A stretch of DNA of 45,225 bases from NCBI GenBank assembly GCA_026992635.1, contig JALWYU010000078.1:1-45225 (forward strand). The letters run 5' to 3'. The notes under the pieces were generated by a model. The model saw only the letters and a list, made by a program, of their open reading frames with translations. It did not search any database and was not told the DNA's origin. Both the position numbers and the translations under genes were made by a program. The DNA is from Bacteroidota bacterium. Lineage in GTDB: Bacteria; Bacteroidota; Bacteroidia; JAADEI01. Below are positions 9,325-17,886 of this stretch, in pieces (position 1 is the first letter of the stretch; the number at the start of each line of letters is the position of its first letter).

Positions 9325-10686
9325 ATGACCACAACTTCCCCAACCATGGACGTGCTCATCTGGGGACTGGGACGCAGCGGATGGGGCGCACTCCTCCTGG
9401 CACTCAAAAAAGGTTATCGCGTCGCCGTCTCCGAACAACAACCACTCAACACCCAAACCCGACAATTCCTGCAGCAACACGACATCCCCTACGAAGAAGG
9501 CAAACACACTCCACAATGGTTCGCACAAGCCCCACTCATCGTCAAAAGCCCGGGCATACCCCCACACCACCCACTCTTCCACGAAATTCCCTCCCTATCC
9601 CAACGCGTCATCTCCGACATTGAATGGGGATACCTCCACACCCAAAATACCATCATCGCCATCACCGGAACCAACGGAAAAAGCACCACCACCAAACTCA
9701 TCGCTCACCTCCTCCAAACCGCCAACCTGCCTGCAGCCTTCTCCGGAAACATCGGCAAAAGCTTCTGCCTCCAAATCATAGAATGGGACGCACCCTACCA
9801 CGTCGTAGAAGTGAGCAGCTTCCAGCTGGCACACACCCAAAAATTCCATCCCAAAATCGCCATCATCCTCAACATCGCTCCCGACCACCTGGACTGGCAC
9901 AAAACCATGAACCACTACATCACCGCCAAATGGAAAATCACACAAAACCAAACCCCAAACGACTGGCTGCTCACAGGCTCCGACACCCTCACACAAACCT
10001 ACCTCCAGAACCAAACTACACGAGCACAACACCTCCCCATCCATTACACCTTCAACCCCAAAACCTTAGAGGTTTCCATCCCACTGCCCAATCACACTAC
10101 ACTCACCCTGACACGCAACGACTGGATCCGCGCACTCACGCCCCAGAACGTCGCCGCCGCCACACTCACCGCCTACCTCATGAACATTCCCCCCAAAACC
10201 ATCCAGCACAACCTGTCCACCTTCCAGGGACTGCCCCACAGAATGGAAACCATCGCTGAATACCAGCAAGTCCTGTTCATCAATGACTCCAAAGCCACCA
10301 ACGTCCACGCAACACACTGGGCACTCACCCTCGCCAACCCGCCCATCATCTGGATCATGGGCGGCTACCTAAAAGGCAAACCCGACTGGACACCACTCAT
10401 TGACCTCGCCAAACAAAAAGTCAAAGCCATCATATGCATCGCCAAAGACTGGGAACCCTTCTACCGCGCATTCCACCACCTGAATATCCCCTTCCATACC
10501 GCTGACACCTTCACAGAAGCCATCCACCAAGCCTGGCAATACGCCGAGCCCGGCGCAACCATCCTCTTCTCACCCGCCGCCGCCAGCTACGACCGTTTCC
10601 AAAACTACCAGGAACGCGGAGAACACTTCTGCCAAACCGTCTGGAACTTCGTAGAACACCAGATCTACCAGAAATCCACCGCATAA
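9325..10686 (+). CDS. murD: UDP-MurNAc-L-alanine:D-glutamate ligase MurD
   Basis: IWGLGRSGWGALLLALKKGY, VKSPGIPP, AITGTNGKSTTTKLI, LNIAPDHLDWHKTMNHYITAK, FINDSKATNVHATHWAL. Confidence 0.95.
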   Translation: MTTTSPTMDVLIWGLGRSGWGALLLALKKGYRVAVSEQQPLNTQTRQFLQQHDIPYEEGKHTPQWFAQAPLIVKSPGIPPHHPLFHEIPSLSQRVISDIEWGYLHTQNTIIAITGTNGKSTTTKLIAHLLQTANLPAAFSGNIGKSFCLQIIEWDAPYHVVEVSSFQLAHTQKFHPKIAIILNIAPDHLDWHKTMNHYITAKWKITQNQTPNDWLLTGSDTLTQTYLQNQTTRAQHLPIHYTFNPKTLEVSIPLPNHTTLTLTRNDWIRALTPQNVAAATLTAYLMNIPPKTIQHNLSTFQGLPHRMETIAEYQQVLFINDSKATNVHATHWALTLANPPIIWIMGGYLKGKPDWTPLIDLAKQKVKAIICIAKDWEPFYRAFHHLNIPFHTADTFTEAIHQAWQYAEPGATILFSPAAASYDRFQNYQERGEHFCQTVWNFVEHQIYQKSTA

Positions 10687-12044
10687 TGCATCAACACTGG
10701 CTACGGGGCGACCGACAACTCTGGACCGCTTTCTTCATCCTCCTGGGCATCTCACTCCTGGGCGTATACAGCGCAACGGGAAACCTCGCACTGATCCAGG
10801 GCGGTTCACCCCACAAATACTTCCTCCGCCACTTCGCCTTAGTCGCATCCGGTGCACTCCTCGCCATCGCCATCGCTCGCATCCCTTACACCGCCTTCCG
10901 GAGAATCGCTACACCACTCCTCATTCTCGCCATCTTCCTCCTGACACTCACACTGGTCAAAGGCGTCAAAATCAACGAGGCACGACGATGGCTACTCATC
11001 CCCTTCCTCAACATCACCTTCCAGACCTCCGCATTCGCCCAGTTCGCACTCATCCTCTACTTAGCAAGCACCTTATCCACTATGTACGACCAGTTCATCA
11101 ACCCCAACACACAACCCTTCTGGAAACTCTTCAAACGCATACTCCTCAAAATCGCTCTGCCCACCGGGATCGTCATCGTCCTCATTGCACCCGCTAACCT
11201 CTCCACCGCACTCCTTACCACCGCCATCGCACTCACCCTCATGTTCGTGGGACTGATCCCAATCCGACACCTCCTCCTATCCGGACTCACACTCCTCATC
11301 TTCGGCACACTTATTATTGGCATCGCCCACATCGCAGGCATGGAAACACGGCTCACCACCTGGCAACAACGCATACTCATGTACTTTGCACCCGAAGACC
11401 AGACCCCCTACCAGGTCCAGCAAGCCCAGTACGCACTCCAGCACGGCGGATGGTTCGGACAGGGACCCGGTAAAAGCCTCTTCCGATACTACCTGCCACA
11501 CGTCTACTCCGACTACATCTTCGCACTCATCGTGGAAGAATACGGCGTCGTCGGCGGACTCCTCACACTCGCACTCTACCTGTGGATTCTCTTCCGCGCA
11601 ATCCAGCACTTCCTCCGAATTGAAGGACGTTTCGGCGCACTACTCCTCTTAGGCATCGGAATCGCCCTACCCACCCAGGCACTGACCCACGCCGGCGTCG
11701 TCGCAGGACTCCTCCCACCCACAGGTATACCCCTGCCACTCATCAGCATGGGCGGAACCTCCATCTGGTTCACCTGTATGCTCTACGGACTCCTCTGCAA
11801 CATCAGTGCCTACGCCCTACAACCCAAACCCACAACACAACAACAACAACAACAACCCACAACCAAACCCAAACCAGAACAACATCACGAACAACAACAC
11901 ACACAATCACAACACGACCACGAATGGCACACCAGCTTCCCGCCTGCATCAGAAACCCTTACACCCACAACCCCCCACCCAAACACCAGCACCTCCACTT
12001 CTTCCCAAACCCAAGAACCCGAAATCCTCACACTCTACCCATGA
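10686..12044 (+). CDS. ftsW: Septal peptidoglycan glycosyltransferase FtsW with long low-complexity C-terminal tail
   Basis: SEDS family: GGWFGQGPGKSLFRYYLPHVYSDYIFALIVEEYGVVGG, GIPLPLISMGGTSIW. The tail after ALQPKP is Q/T/H/N-rich (~75 aa). Start overlaps murD stop (TAATG). Confidence 0.93.
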   Translation: MHQHWLRGDRQLWTAFFILLGISLLGVYSATGNLALIQGGSPHKYFLRHFALVASGALLAIAIARIPYTAFRRIATPLLILAIFLLTLTLVKGVKINEARRWLLIPFLNITFQTSAFAQFALILYLASTLSTMYDQFINPNTQPFWKLFKRILLKIALPTGIVIVLIAPANLSTALLTTAIALTLMFVGLIPIRHLLLSGLTLLIFGTLIIGIAHIAGMETRLTTWQQRILMYFAPEDQTPYQVQQAQYALQHGGWFGQGPGKSLFRYYLPHVYSDYIFALIVEEYGVVGGLLTLALYLWILFRAIQHFLRIEGRFGALLLLGIGIALPTQALTHAGVVAGLLPPTGIPLPLISMGGTSIWFTCMLYGLLCNISAYALQPKPTTQQQQQQPTTKPKPEQHHEQQHTQSQHDHEWHTSFPPASETLTPTTPHPNTSTSTSSQTQEPEILTLYP

Positions 12045-13156
12045 ATGCACAAACCTCTCCCCACCGGAAACACCTCCTCATGATCGGCGGCGGAACCGCC
12101 GGACACGTCTTCCCACTGATCGCACTCCACCCCTTCCTCCAAAAACACCAGTGGCACTACGCCATCATCACCGACCCGCGCGGACAACCCCAGCTCCAAA
12201 ACCACTTCCCACCACATCACATCCGAACCATCCGAATCCACGGATGGTACCGGAAAAAATGGTGGAAAAACCTGGATCTCACCTACCTGATACCCTGGGC
12301 ATTCTGGCGTGCCACCTTCTGGCTGGAACGATGGAAACCCACCATAATCTTCGCAACCGGTGGATACGTCCAGGTACCCGTACTCTGGGCAGCACGCCAC
12401 CTCCGAACCATACCCCTCATCCTTTACGAGCCCAACGCCATCCCCGGACTCGCTACACGACTCTTCCTCAGACAGGCAACACGCATCTGCACCTTCCTCC
12501 CCTCAGACCAGCTGCCCAAAGACAAAACCATCCAAACCGGCGTACCACTCCGACCCACTTTCCTCAAAGAAATCCAGTATACACCCCAGCAAGCCCGACA
12601 ACAGCTCAACCTCCCACAGAACCAACCCATCCTCACTATACTGGGCGGATCACTCGGCGCACAATTCTTCAACGAATTCCTCGCACAAACCCTCAAACAC
12701 TGGATCCAGCAAGGCGTCTTCATCATCTGGCAAACCGGGAAACAACCCATCCCCCAGCACGCACGCCACTACCACAACCACCCCCAAATCCGTATGGCTC
12801 CCTTCTTTGACCACATCGGTTTAATCCTCCGAGCCTCCACACTCGCTGTAGTCCGCGCAGGCGCCACCACCCTCGCCGAAATCCTCGCCAGCGGAACACC
12901 CGCTATCGCCGTCCCCTCGCCACACGTGGCTGACAACCACCAGGAAGCCAACGCACGCACCTTAGCAGAACAGGGCGCTATCCACCTCGTCCGCCAGCAA
13001 GAAGGATTTCAATCACTGCGCAAAACCATTGAACACCTCCTCCAAAACCCCCACAAACGCCAGCAACTCGCTAACAAAGCAAAACAACTGGCAATCACCG
13101 ACAGCGCACACCGCCTGTTCCAAACCCTACAGCAATACGCAAATCTCCACACATGA
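12041..13156 (+). CDS. murG: UDP-GlcNAc:lipid I GlcNAc transferase MurG
   Basis: Start MNAQTSPHRKHLLMIGGGTAGHVFPLIALHPFL at 12041 (ATGA overlap with ftsW). ILTILGGSLGAQFFNEFL, VVRAGATTLAEILASGTPAIAVPSPHVADNHQEANA. Confidence 0.95.
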   Translation: MNAQTSPHRKHLLMIGGGTAGHVFPLIALHPFLQKHQWHYAIITDPRGQPQLQNHFPPHHIRTIRIHGWYRKKWWKNLDLTYLIPWAFWRATFWLERWKPTIIFATGGYVQVPVLWAARHLRTIPLILYEPNAIPGLATRLFLRQATRICTFLPSDQLPKDKTIQTGVPLRPTFLKEIQYTPQQARQQLNLPQNQPILTILGGSLGAQFFNEFLAQTLKHWIQQGVFIIWQTGKQPIPQHARHYHNHPQIRMAPFFDHIGLILRASTLAVVRAGATTLAEILASGTPAIAVPSPHVADNHQEANARTLAEQGAIHLVRQQEGFQSLRKTIEHLLQNPHKRQQLANKAKQLAITDSAHRLFQTLQQYANLHT

Positions 13157-15576
13157 CCACCACCCGAAAAATCTTCCTGGCAGGTATTGGCGGCACCGGC
13201 ATGAGTACACTCGCCTGGTTCCTCAAACATCTGGGATACTCCGTAGAAGGCTACGACCGCGCACCCTACACCCTCCAAGACCTGCAAAACGCTTTCCGCG
13301 TAACCCACCACCTGGAAGAAGCTCTCCAATGGCTCAACCACCACACCCACCTCGTCTACACACCCGCACTACCCGATGACCACCCCCTCCTCCAAAAAGC
13401 ACGAAACCTCCACCTCCACATAGAACGACGCGCACAATTCCTGGGCAACCTCCTCCACAACTACCCCCACATCGCCATCGCCGGAACACACGGAAAATCC
13501 TCCACCACACTCCTCACCACAACCATCCTCCGATACTTCCACATCCATGCCACCGCACTCGTCGGGGCACCCATCCAGAACCATACACAAAGCGGATTCC
13601 TGCCAGGCAACCTCCACAACGCTCCCATCATCATAGAAGCCGACGAATACGACCACGCCTTCCTCACACTCACACCCGAAATCAGCGCCATCGTCTCCTT
13701 AGAACACGAACACGTTGACCACTACCCAACCGAAGCAAGCCTCCTGGAAGCCTTCCGACACTTCATCCTGCGCACCCAAAAAGCAGTCCTGATTGACGGA
13801 ACACTCGCACAACGCTACCCATCCTGGATCCAGTCCCTGCCCAGAGAAAAAATCTGGTTCCTCCACTGGCAAACCCACAACCACCCACCACACCACCTCC
13901 CCCCCGACAGAACCTTCCTCCTGAGTAACTACCAGATCCACCGACAGCCCCTTCGCCCACCCACCATCTCCGTACACTGGCACCCCCCACAACAACCCAA
14001 ATCTGTCCAGTGCCTCCTGCCCATACCCGGAAAACACTTCGCATGGAACACCGGAGTCGCTCTCAGCCTAACCTACCTCTACCTGCAAATCCACAACTAC
14101 CATCCCCACAACATCCTGCCTAGCCAATTGGATCTCAGAACCCTCTACCCCGGACTCCACCGACGTATGGAAATCTACTACATGGACCCATTCCGCGCAC
14201 TGATCGACGACTACGCCCACCACCCCACAGAAATCCACGCCACCATAGAAAGCCTCCGAACCCTCTTCCCCGATGACCCCATCTGCATAGTCTTCCAGCC
14301 GCACCTCTACTCACGAACCAGAGCCTTCGCCACACAGTTCGGACAAGCCCTGTCCAGCGCCGAATACGTCTTCGTCACCGACATTGAACCCGCACGCGAA
14401 CCCCACGACCCCAACACCACACCCCACACCATCCTCCAGCACGTCCAGAGCTGGAAACAATACGTCCCCTGGAAAGCCATCCCCGAAACCATACCCCGAA
14501 TCCGACCACGCATCGTCATACTCATGGGCGCCGGACCCCTGAACCTGATCGCCCAACCCCTTCTGTCCAACCTCAAAAAAATCTGGTTCCCAAAAGGGAA
14601 AAAACTGCTCACATCCCACACCTTCGCCCAAACCCTATCCCACTTCGGACGCGTCCTCCCCCACTACCCCTTACGCAAAATCGCTACACTGCGTACAGGC
14701 GGATACGCCCGTTACCTCATCCAGCCCACAAACCGCGAAGCCTTCCTTGCCCTCCTCCAGTTCCTGGATGAAAAAGACATACCCTGGTGGGTCATCGGAC
14801 GCGGATCCAACCTCCTGATCGGAGACTGCCTCTGGAACGCCGTCATCATTGACCCCACCCAGGCACTCAACTACATCCTCTGGGAAAAAAACAACAACCA
14901 CAACGAAGACCAGCCACCTCAAACCTCACTCGTCCAAACCGGCGCAGGCACCAGCTGGCCACAATTCGTCATGGAAACCATCCGACAGGGCTACACAGGC
15001 CTGGAAGAACTCGCCGGAATACCCGGAAGCGTAGGCGGCGCACTCATCATGAACGCCGGCGCCTACGGAAAAGAAGTTTTTGACCTCCTGGTGGACGTCC
15101 TCGTCTACGACCGGAACGAACGAAAAGCCATCCGACTCAAACCCAACGCAATCCCTCACGGCTACCGATTCGCACGATTCCCCGCACAAATCATCATTGA
15201 AGCACGCTTCCAGCTCCACCGCACCGACCCAGAGCAAGCCCGACAAAAACGAAACCAGCTCCTCCAACAACGCAAAGCCACACAACCCGTCCATATGCCC
15301 AACGCCGGATGCTTCTTCAAAAACCTGCCCCACCTCCCCACAGGCAAACTCCTGGACGAACTGGGCTTCAAAGGCTTTACCATAGGCGGCGCCTACGTCA
15401 GCCCCCAGCACGCCAACTTCTTCGTCCACAACGGCTACGCATCCAGCTGGGCATTCCTCCATCTGGTAGAAACCATCCGAACAAAAGTCTACAACCAGCT
15501 GGGCTTACTCCTCCAGATGGAAGTCCAAAAAGCAGGAAATTTCGGCGGCGATGAAACCTGGGAAGTGGCTCCCTAA
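13153..15576 (+). CDS. murC-murB: Fused MurC-MurB (UDP-MurNAc:L-Ala ligase + UDP-N-acetylenolpyruvoylglucosamine reductase)
   Basis: One uninterrupted 807-aa ORF. N-half: KIFLAGIGGTGMSTLAWFLKHLGYSVEGYDR, IAIAGTHGKSSTTLLT, DDYAHHPTEIHATIESL. C-half from ~14600: LRTGGYARYLIQPTN, WWVIGRGSNLLIGD, GLEELAGIPGSVGGALIMNAGAYG, GYRFARF, NAGCFFKNL. ATGA overlap with murG. Confidence 0.93.
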   Translation: MTTTRKIFLAGIGGTGMSTLAWFLKHLGYSVEGYDRAPYTLQDLQNAFRVTHHLEEALQWLNHHTHLVYTPALPDDHPLLQKARNLHLHIERRAQFLGNLLHNYPHIAIAGTHGKSSTTLLTTTILRYFHIHATALVGAPIQNHTQSGFLPGNLHNAPIIIEADEYDHAFLTLTPEISAIVSLEHEHVDHYPTEASLLEAFRHFILRTQKAVLIDGTLAQRYPSWIQSLPREKIWFLHWQTHNHPPHHLPPDRTFLLSNYQIHRQPLRPPTISVHWHPPQQPKSVQCLLPIPGKHFAWNTGVALSLTYLYLQIHNYHPHNILPSQLDLRTLYPGLHRRMEIYYMDPFRALIDDYAHHPTEIHATIESLRTLFPDDPICIVFQPHLYSRTRAFATQFGQALSSAEYVFVTDIEPAREPHDPNTTPHTILQHVQSWKQYVPWKAIPETIPRIRPRIVILMGAGPLNLIAQPLLSNLKKIWFPKGKKLLTSHTFAQTLSHFGRVLPHYPLRKIATLRTGGYARYLIQPTNREAFLALLQFLDEKDIPWWVIGRGSNLLIGDCLWNAVIIDPTQALNYILWEKNNNHNEDQPPQTSLVQTGAGTSWPQFVMETIRQGYTGLEELAGIPGSVGGALIMNAGAYGKEVFDLLVDVLVYDRNERKAIRLKPNAIPHGYRFARFPAQIIIEARFQLHRTDPEQARQKRNQLLQQRKATQPVHMPNAGCFFKNLPHLPTGKLLDELGFKGFTIGGAYVSPQHANFFVHNGYASSWAFLHLVETIRTKVYNQLGLLLQMEVQKAGNFGGDETWEVAP

Positions 15577-16342
15577 CCGAACCCCCACACTACGACGCAT
15601 CCCTTCGCCCACCACACTCTTCACCATCCTGCTCATCATATGCCTCACTATACTCAGCATCAGTGCACTGGGCAATGCCTTCCGCTGGGAACAGTGTACA
15701 ATCCAGGGCTTCTCCATCCACGGACCACTCATCCATACCGACTCGCTCCGCCTGGCCCGACAACTCAACCGACTCCTCGCAAAACAATTCTACCAGATCC
15801 ACAACCTGCCCCTCCAGGAACTCACCACACTCTTCCAGCAATTCCCCGCAATCCAGACCTGGACAATCACCATCAACGAACAGGCACGCATCCACTTCTT
15901 CATCCAGGAACGAAAACCCATCCTCCGCATCATCCTGAACGGAAAAGTCCTCTGCATGGACGAAGAAGGCACCCTCTTCCCCGACCGGCGAAAAGGCATC
16001 CAGTGGCTGCCCACCTGCTGGATCACAACAACAACCACCACTACAACAACCGACTCCGCACTCGCCCCTGTCCGAACCGTACTCCATGCATTCCGTCAGC
16101 TCCACGACCAGCCATGGACACGCTGGATCAGCCACTTCGCCTACGTAGACAGCCAGTGGTGGGCAATCCTCCGCATCGCAAATACGCGCATCCATCTGGG
16201 GACCACCAGCCAGCTCCCCACCTCCCTGAAAAACCTCTCACCCTGGCTCCACTTCCTCGCCCAGAACAACCTCTGGTTACGCTACCGGGAAGCCTCCCTT
16301 GCTTTCCCCGGAAGAATCATCGCCAAAAAACACGAACCATGA
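15551..16342 (+). CDS. ftsQ: FtsQ/DivIB-like cell division protein
   Basis: N-terminal TM anchor (LFTILLIICLTILSISALG), POTRA-like segment (TIQGFSIHGPLIHTDSLRLARQLN ... FQQFPAIQTWTITINEQARIHFFIQERKPILRI); position between murCB and ftsA. Confidence 0.8.
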   Translation: MKPGKWLPNRTPTLRRIPSPTTLFTILLIICLTILSISALGNAFRWEQCTIQGFSIHGPLIHTDSLRLARQLNRLLAKQFYQIHNLPLQELTTLFQQFPAIQTWTITINEQARIHFFIQERKPILRIILNGKVLCMDEEGTLFPDRRKGIQWLPTCWITTTTTTTTTDSALAPVRTVLHAFRQLHDQPWTRWISHFAYVDSQWWAILRIANTRIHLGTTSQLPTSLKNLSPWLHFLAQNNLWLRYREASLAFPGRIIAKKHEP

Positions 16343-17886
16343 CTACGACGCCCGAAGAACTCACAGCCGACGTGGAAACCGCAACAACACATACAACAAC
16401 CAGAAAAGAAGAAAGCCAGCATCCGCTGGACACCAAACGAGAAGCCCGAACACCCCATCCCGACAAAACCAGACTCTCTCCCGTAACCAACGTCTTCGCC
16501 TTAGACCTGGGCTCCTCCTCTATCCGCGCACTCGTCGCAGGCATCTACCGAAAACCAGGACGTACGCAGTTTACGCCCACCAGCTGGAAACTCCTGCCCT
16601 TAGCTATGAGCATCCTCCCCAGTGAAGGCATCCAGGACGGCGAAATCGTCAACGTCCGACAGGTCCGCGAAACCCTGGAACGAACAATCCAGGAACTGCA
16701 TAACCAGCTGCAACCCTTAGGAAAACGATTGCCACGCTACCTGTTCGTCGGCGTGCCCGCCACCTGCGTACAAATGCAGGAAATCTCCGTGCAGGTCCCC
16801 GTAGACCGACGCGTCTCCGAAAAAGAACTGGAAGCGCTCCGCTTCCGAATCCAGAAAGAATACCTCAGTGGAGGAAGACACGGCATCACACAAATCCTCC
16901 CCTTAGAATTCCAGGTCAAACGCGGCGAAAACAAACAACCACTCACTTACCACTCCCCAGAAGAAACCATCGGCGCCGTCGGCAATACACTCCTGGGTTA
17001 CTACCTCCTCATTGATATCCACCCCGAGTTCAAAGAACTGATGGAAGAAGTCTTTCAGGCACTGGGCAACCGCTGGGAAGTCATCTACGTCCTCCAGCCC
17101 TTAGCACTCTACGCCGTTAGCCTCCCCTGGCTACAGCAATTTCCACGCGTTGCCGTCGTGGATATCGGCGCCGCCCTCACCAACCTCTTCCTCGCCGAAC
17201 ACGGCAGACTAAAGAAAATCTACGTACTGCGCGAAGGCGCACACCACGCCACACAAGCCATCGTGGAATCCTTCAAACAACTCCATTGCATGCTCCCCTT
17301 CTCCATCGTGGAAAAAGCCAAAGTCCAGCTCAGCATACAACTGGCAGAACACCACTGGCAACGACACGAAAACAACCACCAGGAAATCCGAATCCAAACC
17401 GAACACCAGGACTATGAATACATCGTCCCCGCCACACCCATGATCCAGATCGTAGACCAGTGGTACGCCAGCCTCGCTGATAAACTCTCCCAGTTTATGG
17501 AACAAGCCCCACCCTACATCATGCTGGTCACCGGCGGCGGAAGTAAATGGCCCACCATCCAGAGTATCTTCTCCGAGCAAACCGGCATCAACCACATCGT
17601 CCTCTTTGCCGGAGAACACTGGCTGCACAACGAAACCCCCGAACACACCTTCCAGGCTTTCACCGACGACGCACACCACCCCCTCAACCGAACACTCACC
17701 ACACTCCTGGGACTCGCACTCCACGGCGCCGCCTACTTAGCACGCACACGAACCACAAACTCCGAAAAACAAAAACACACGCCAGCCAAACAACAATGGA
17801 TACCCTCCCCAACCAAACTCCTCCATCTCTTCCGAAAACTCTTTCAACCCACCTCAGACACACCCTTAGAACCCAGAGAATCATGA
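16339..17886 (+). CDS. ftsA: Divergent cell division protein FtsA
   Basis: Start MTTTPEELTADVETATTHTTTRKEE at 16339 (ATGA overlap with ftsQ). VFALDLGSSSIRALVAG (phosphate-1), EGIQDGEIVNVRQVRETLERTIQEL (FtsA 1C region), VVDIGAALTNLFLAEHG (phosphate-2 position), LVTGGGSKWPTIQSIF (adenosine motif). C-terminal candidate amphipathic helix PTKLLHLFRKLFQP. Confidence 0.87.
   Translation: MTTTPEELTADVETATTHTTTRKEESQHPLDTKREARTPHPDKTRLSPVTNVFALDLGSSSIRALVAGIYRKPGRTQFTPTSWKLLPLAMSILPSEGIQDGEIVNVRQVRETLERTIQELHNQLQPLGKRLPRYLFVGVPATCVQMQEISVQVPVDRRVSEKELEALRFRIQKEYLSGGRHGITQILPLEFQVKRGENKQPLTYHSPEETIGAVGNTLLGYYLLIDIHPEFKELMEEVFQALGNRWEVIYVLQPLALYAVSLPWLQQFPRVAVVDIGAALTNLFLAEHGRLKKIYVLREGAHHATQAIVESFKQLHCMLPFSIVEKAKVQLSIQLAEHHWQRHENNHQEIRIQTEHQDYEYIVPATPMIQIVDQWYASLADKLSQFMEQAPPYIMLVTGGGSKWPTIQSIFSEQTGINHIVLFAGEHWLHNETPEHTFQAFTDDAHHPLNRTLTTLLGLALHGAAYLARTRTTNSEKQKHTPAKQQWIPSPTKLLHLFRKLFQPTSDTPLEPRES

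Noticed and set aside
11806-12810. 334-aa + ORF overlapping ftsW/murG
   Set aside because: Out-of-frame overlap with ftsW and murG, which carry all catalytic motifs; P/T/N/H/R-rich translation typical of a shadow frame in this skewed sequence.
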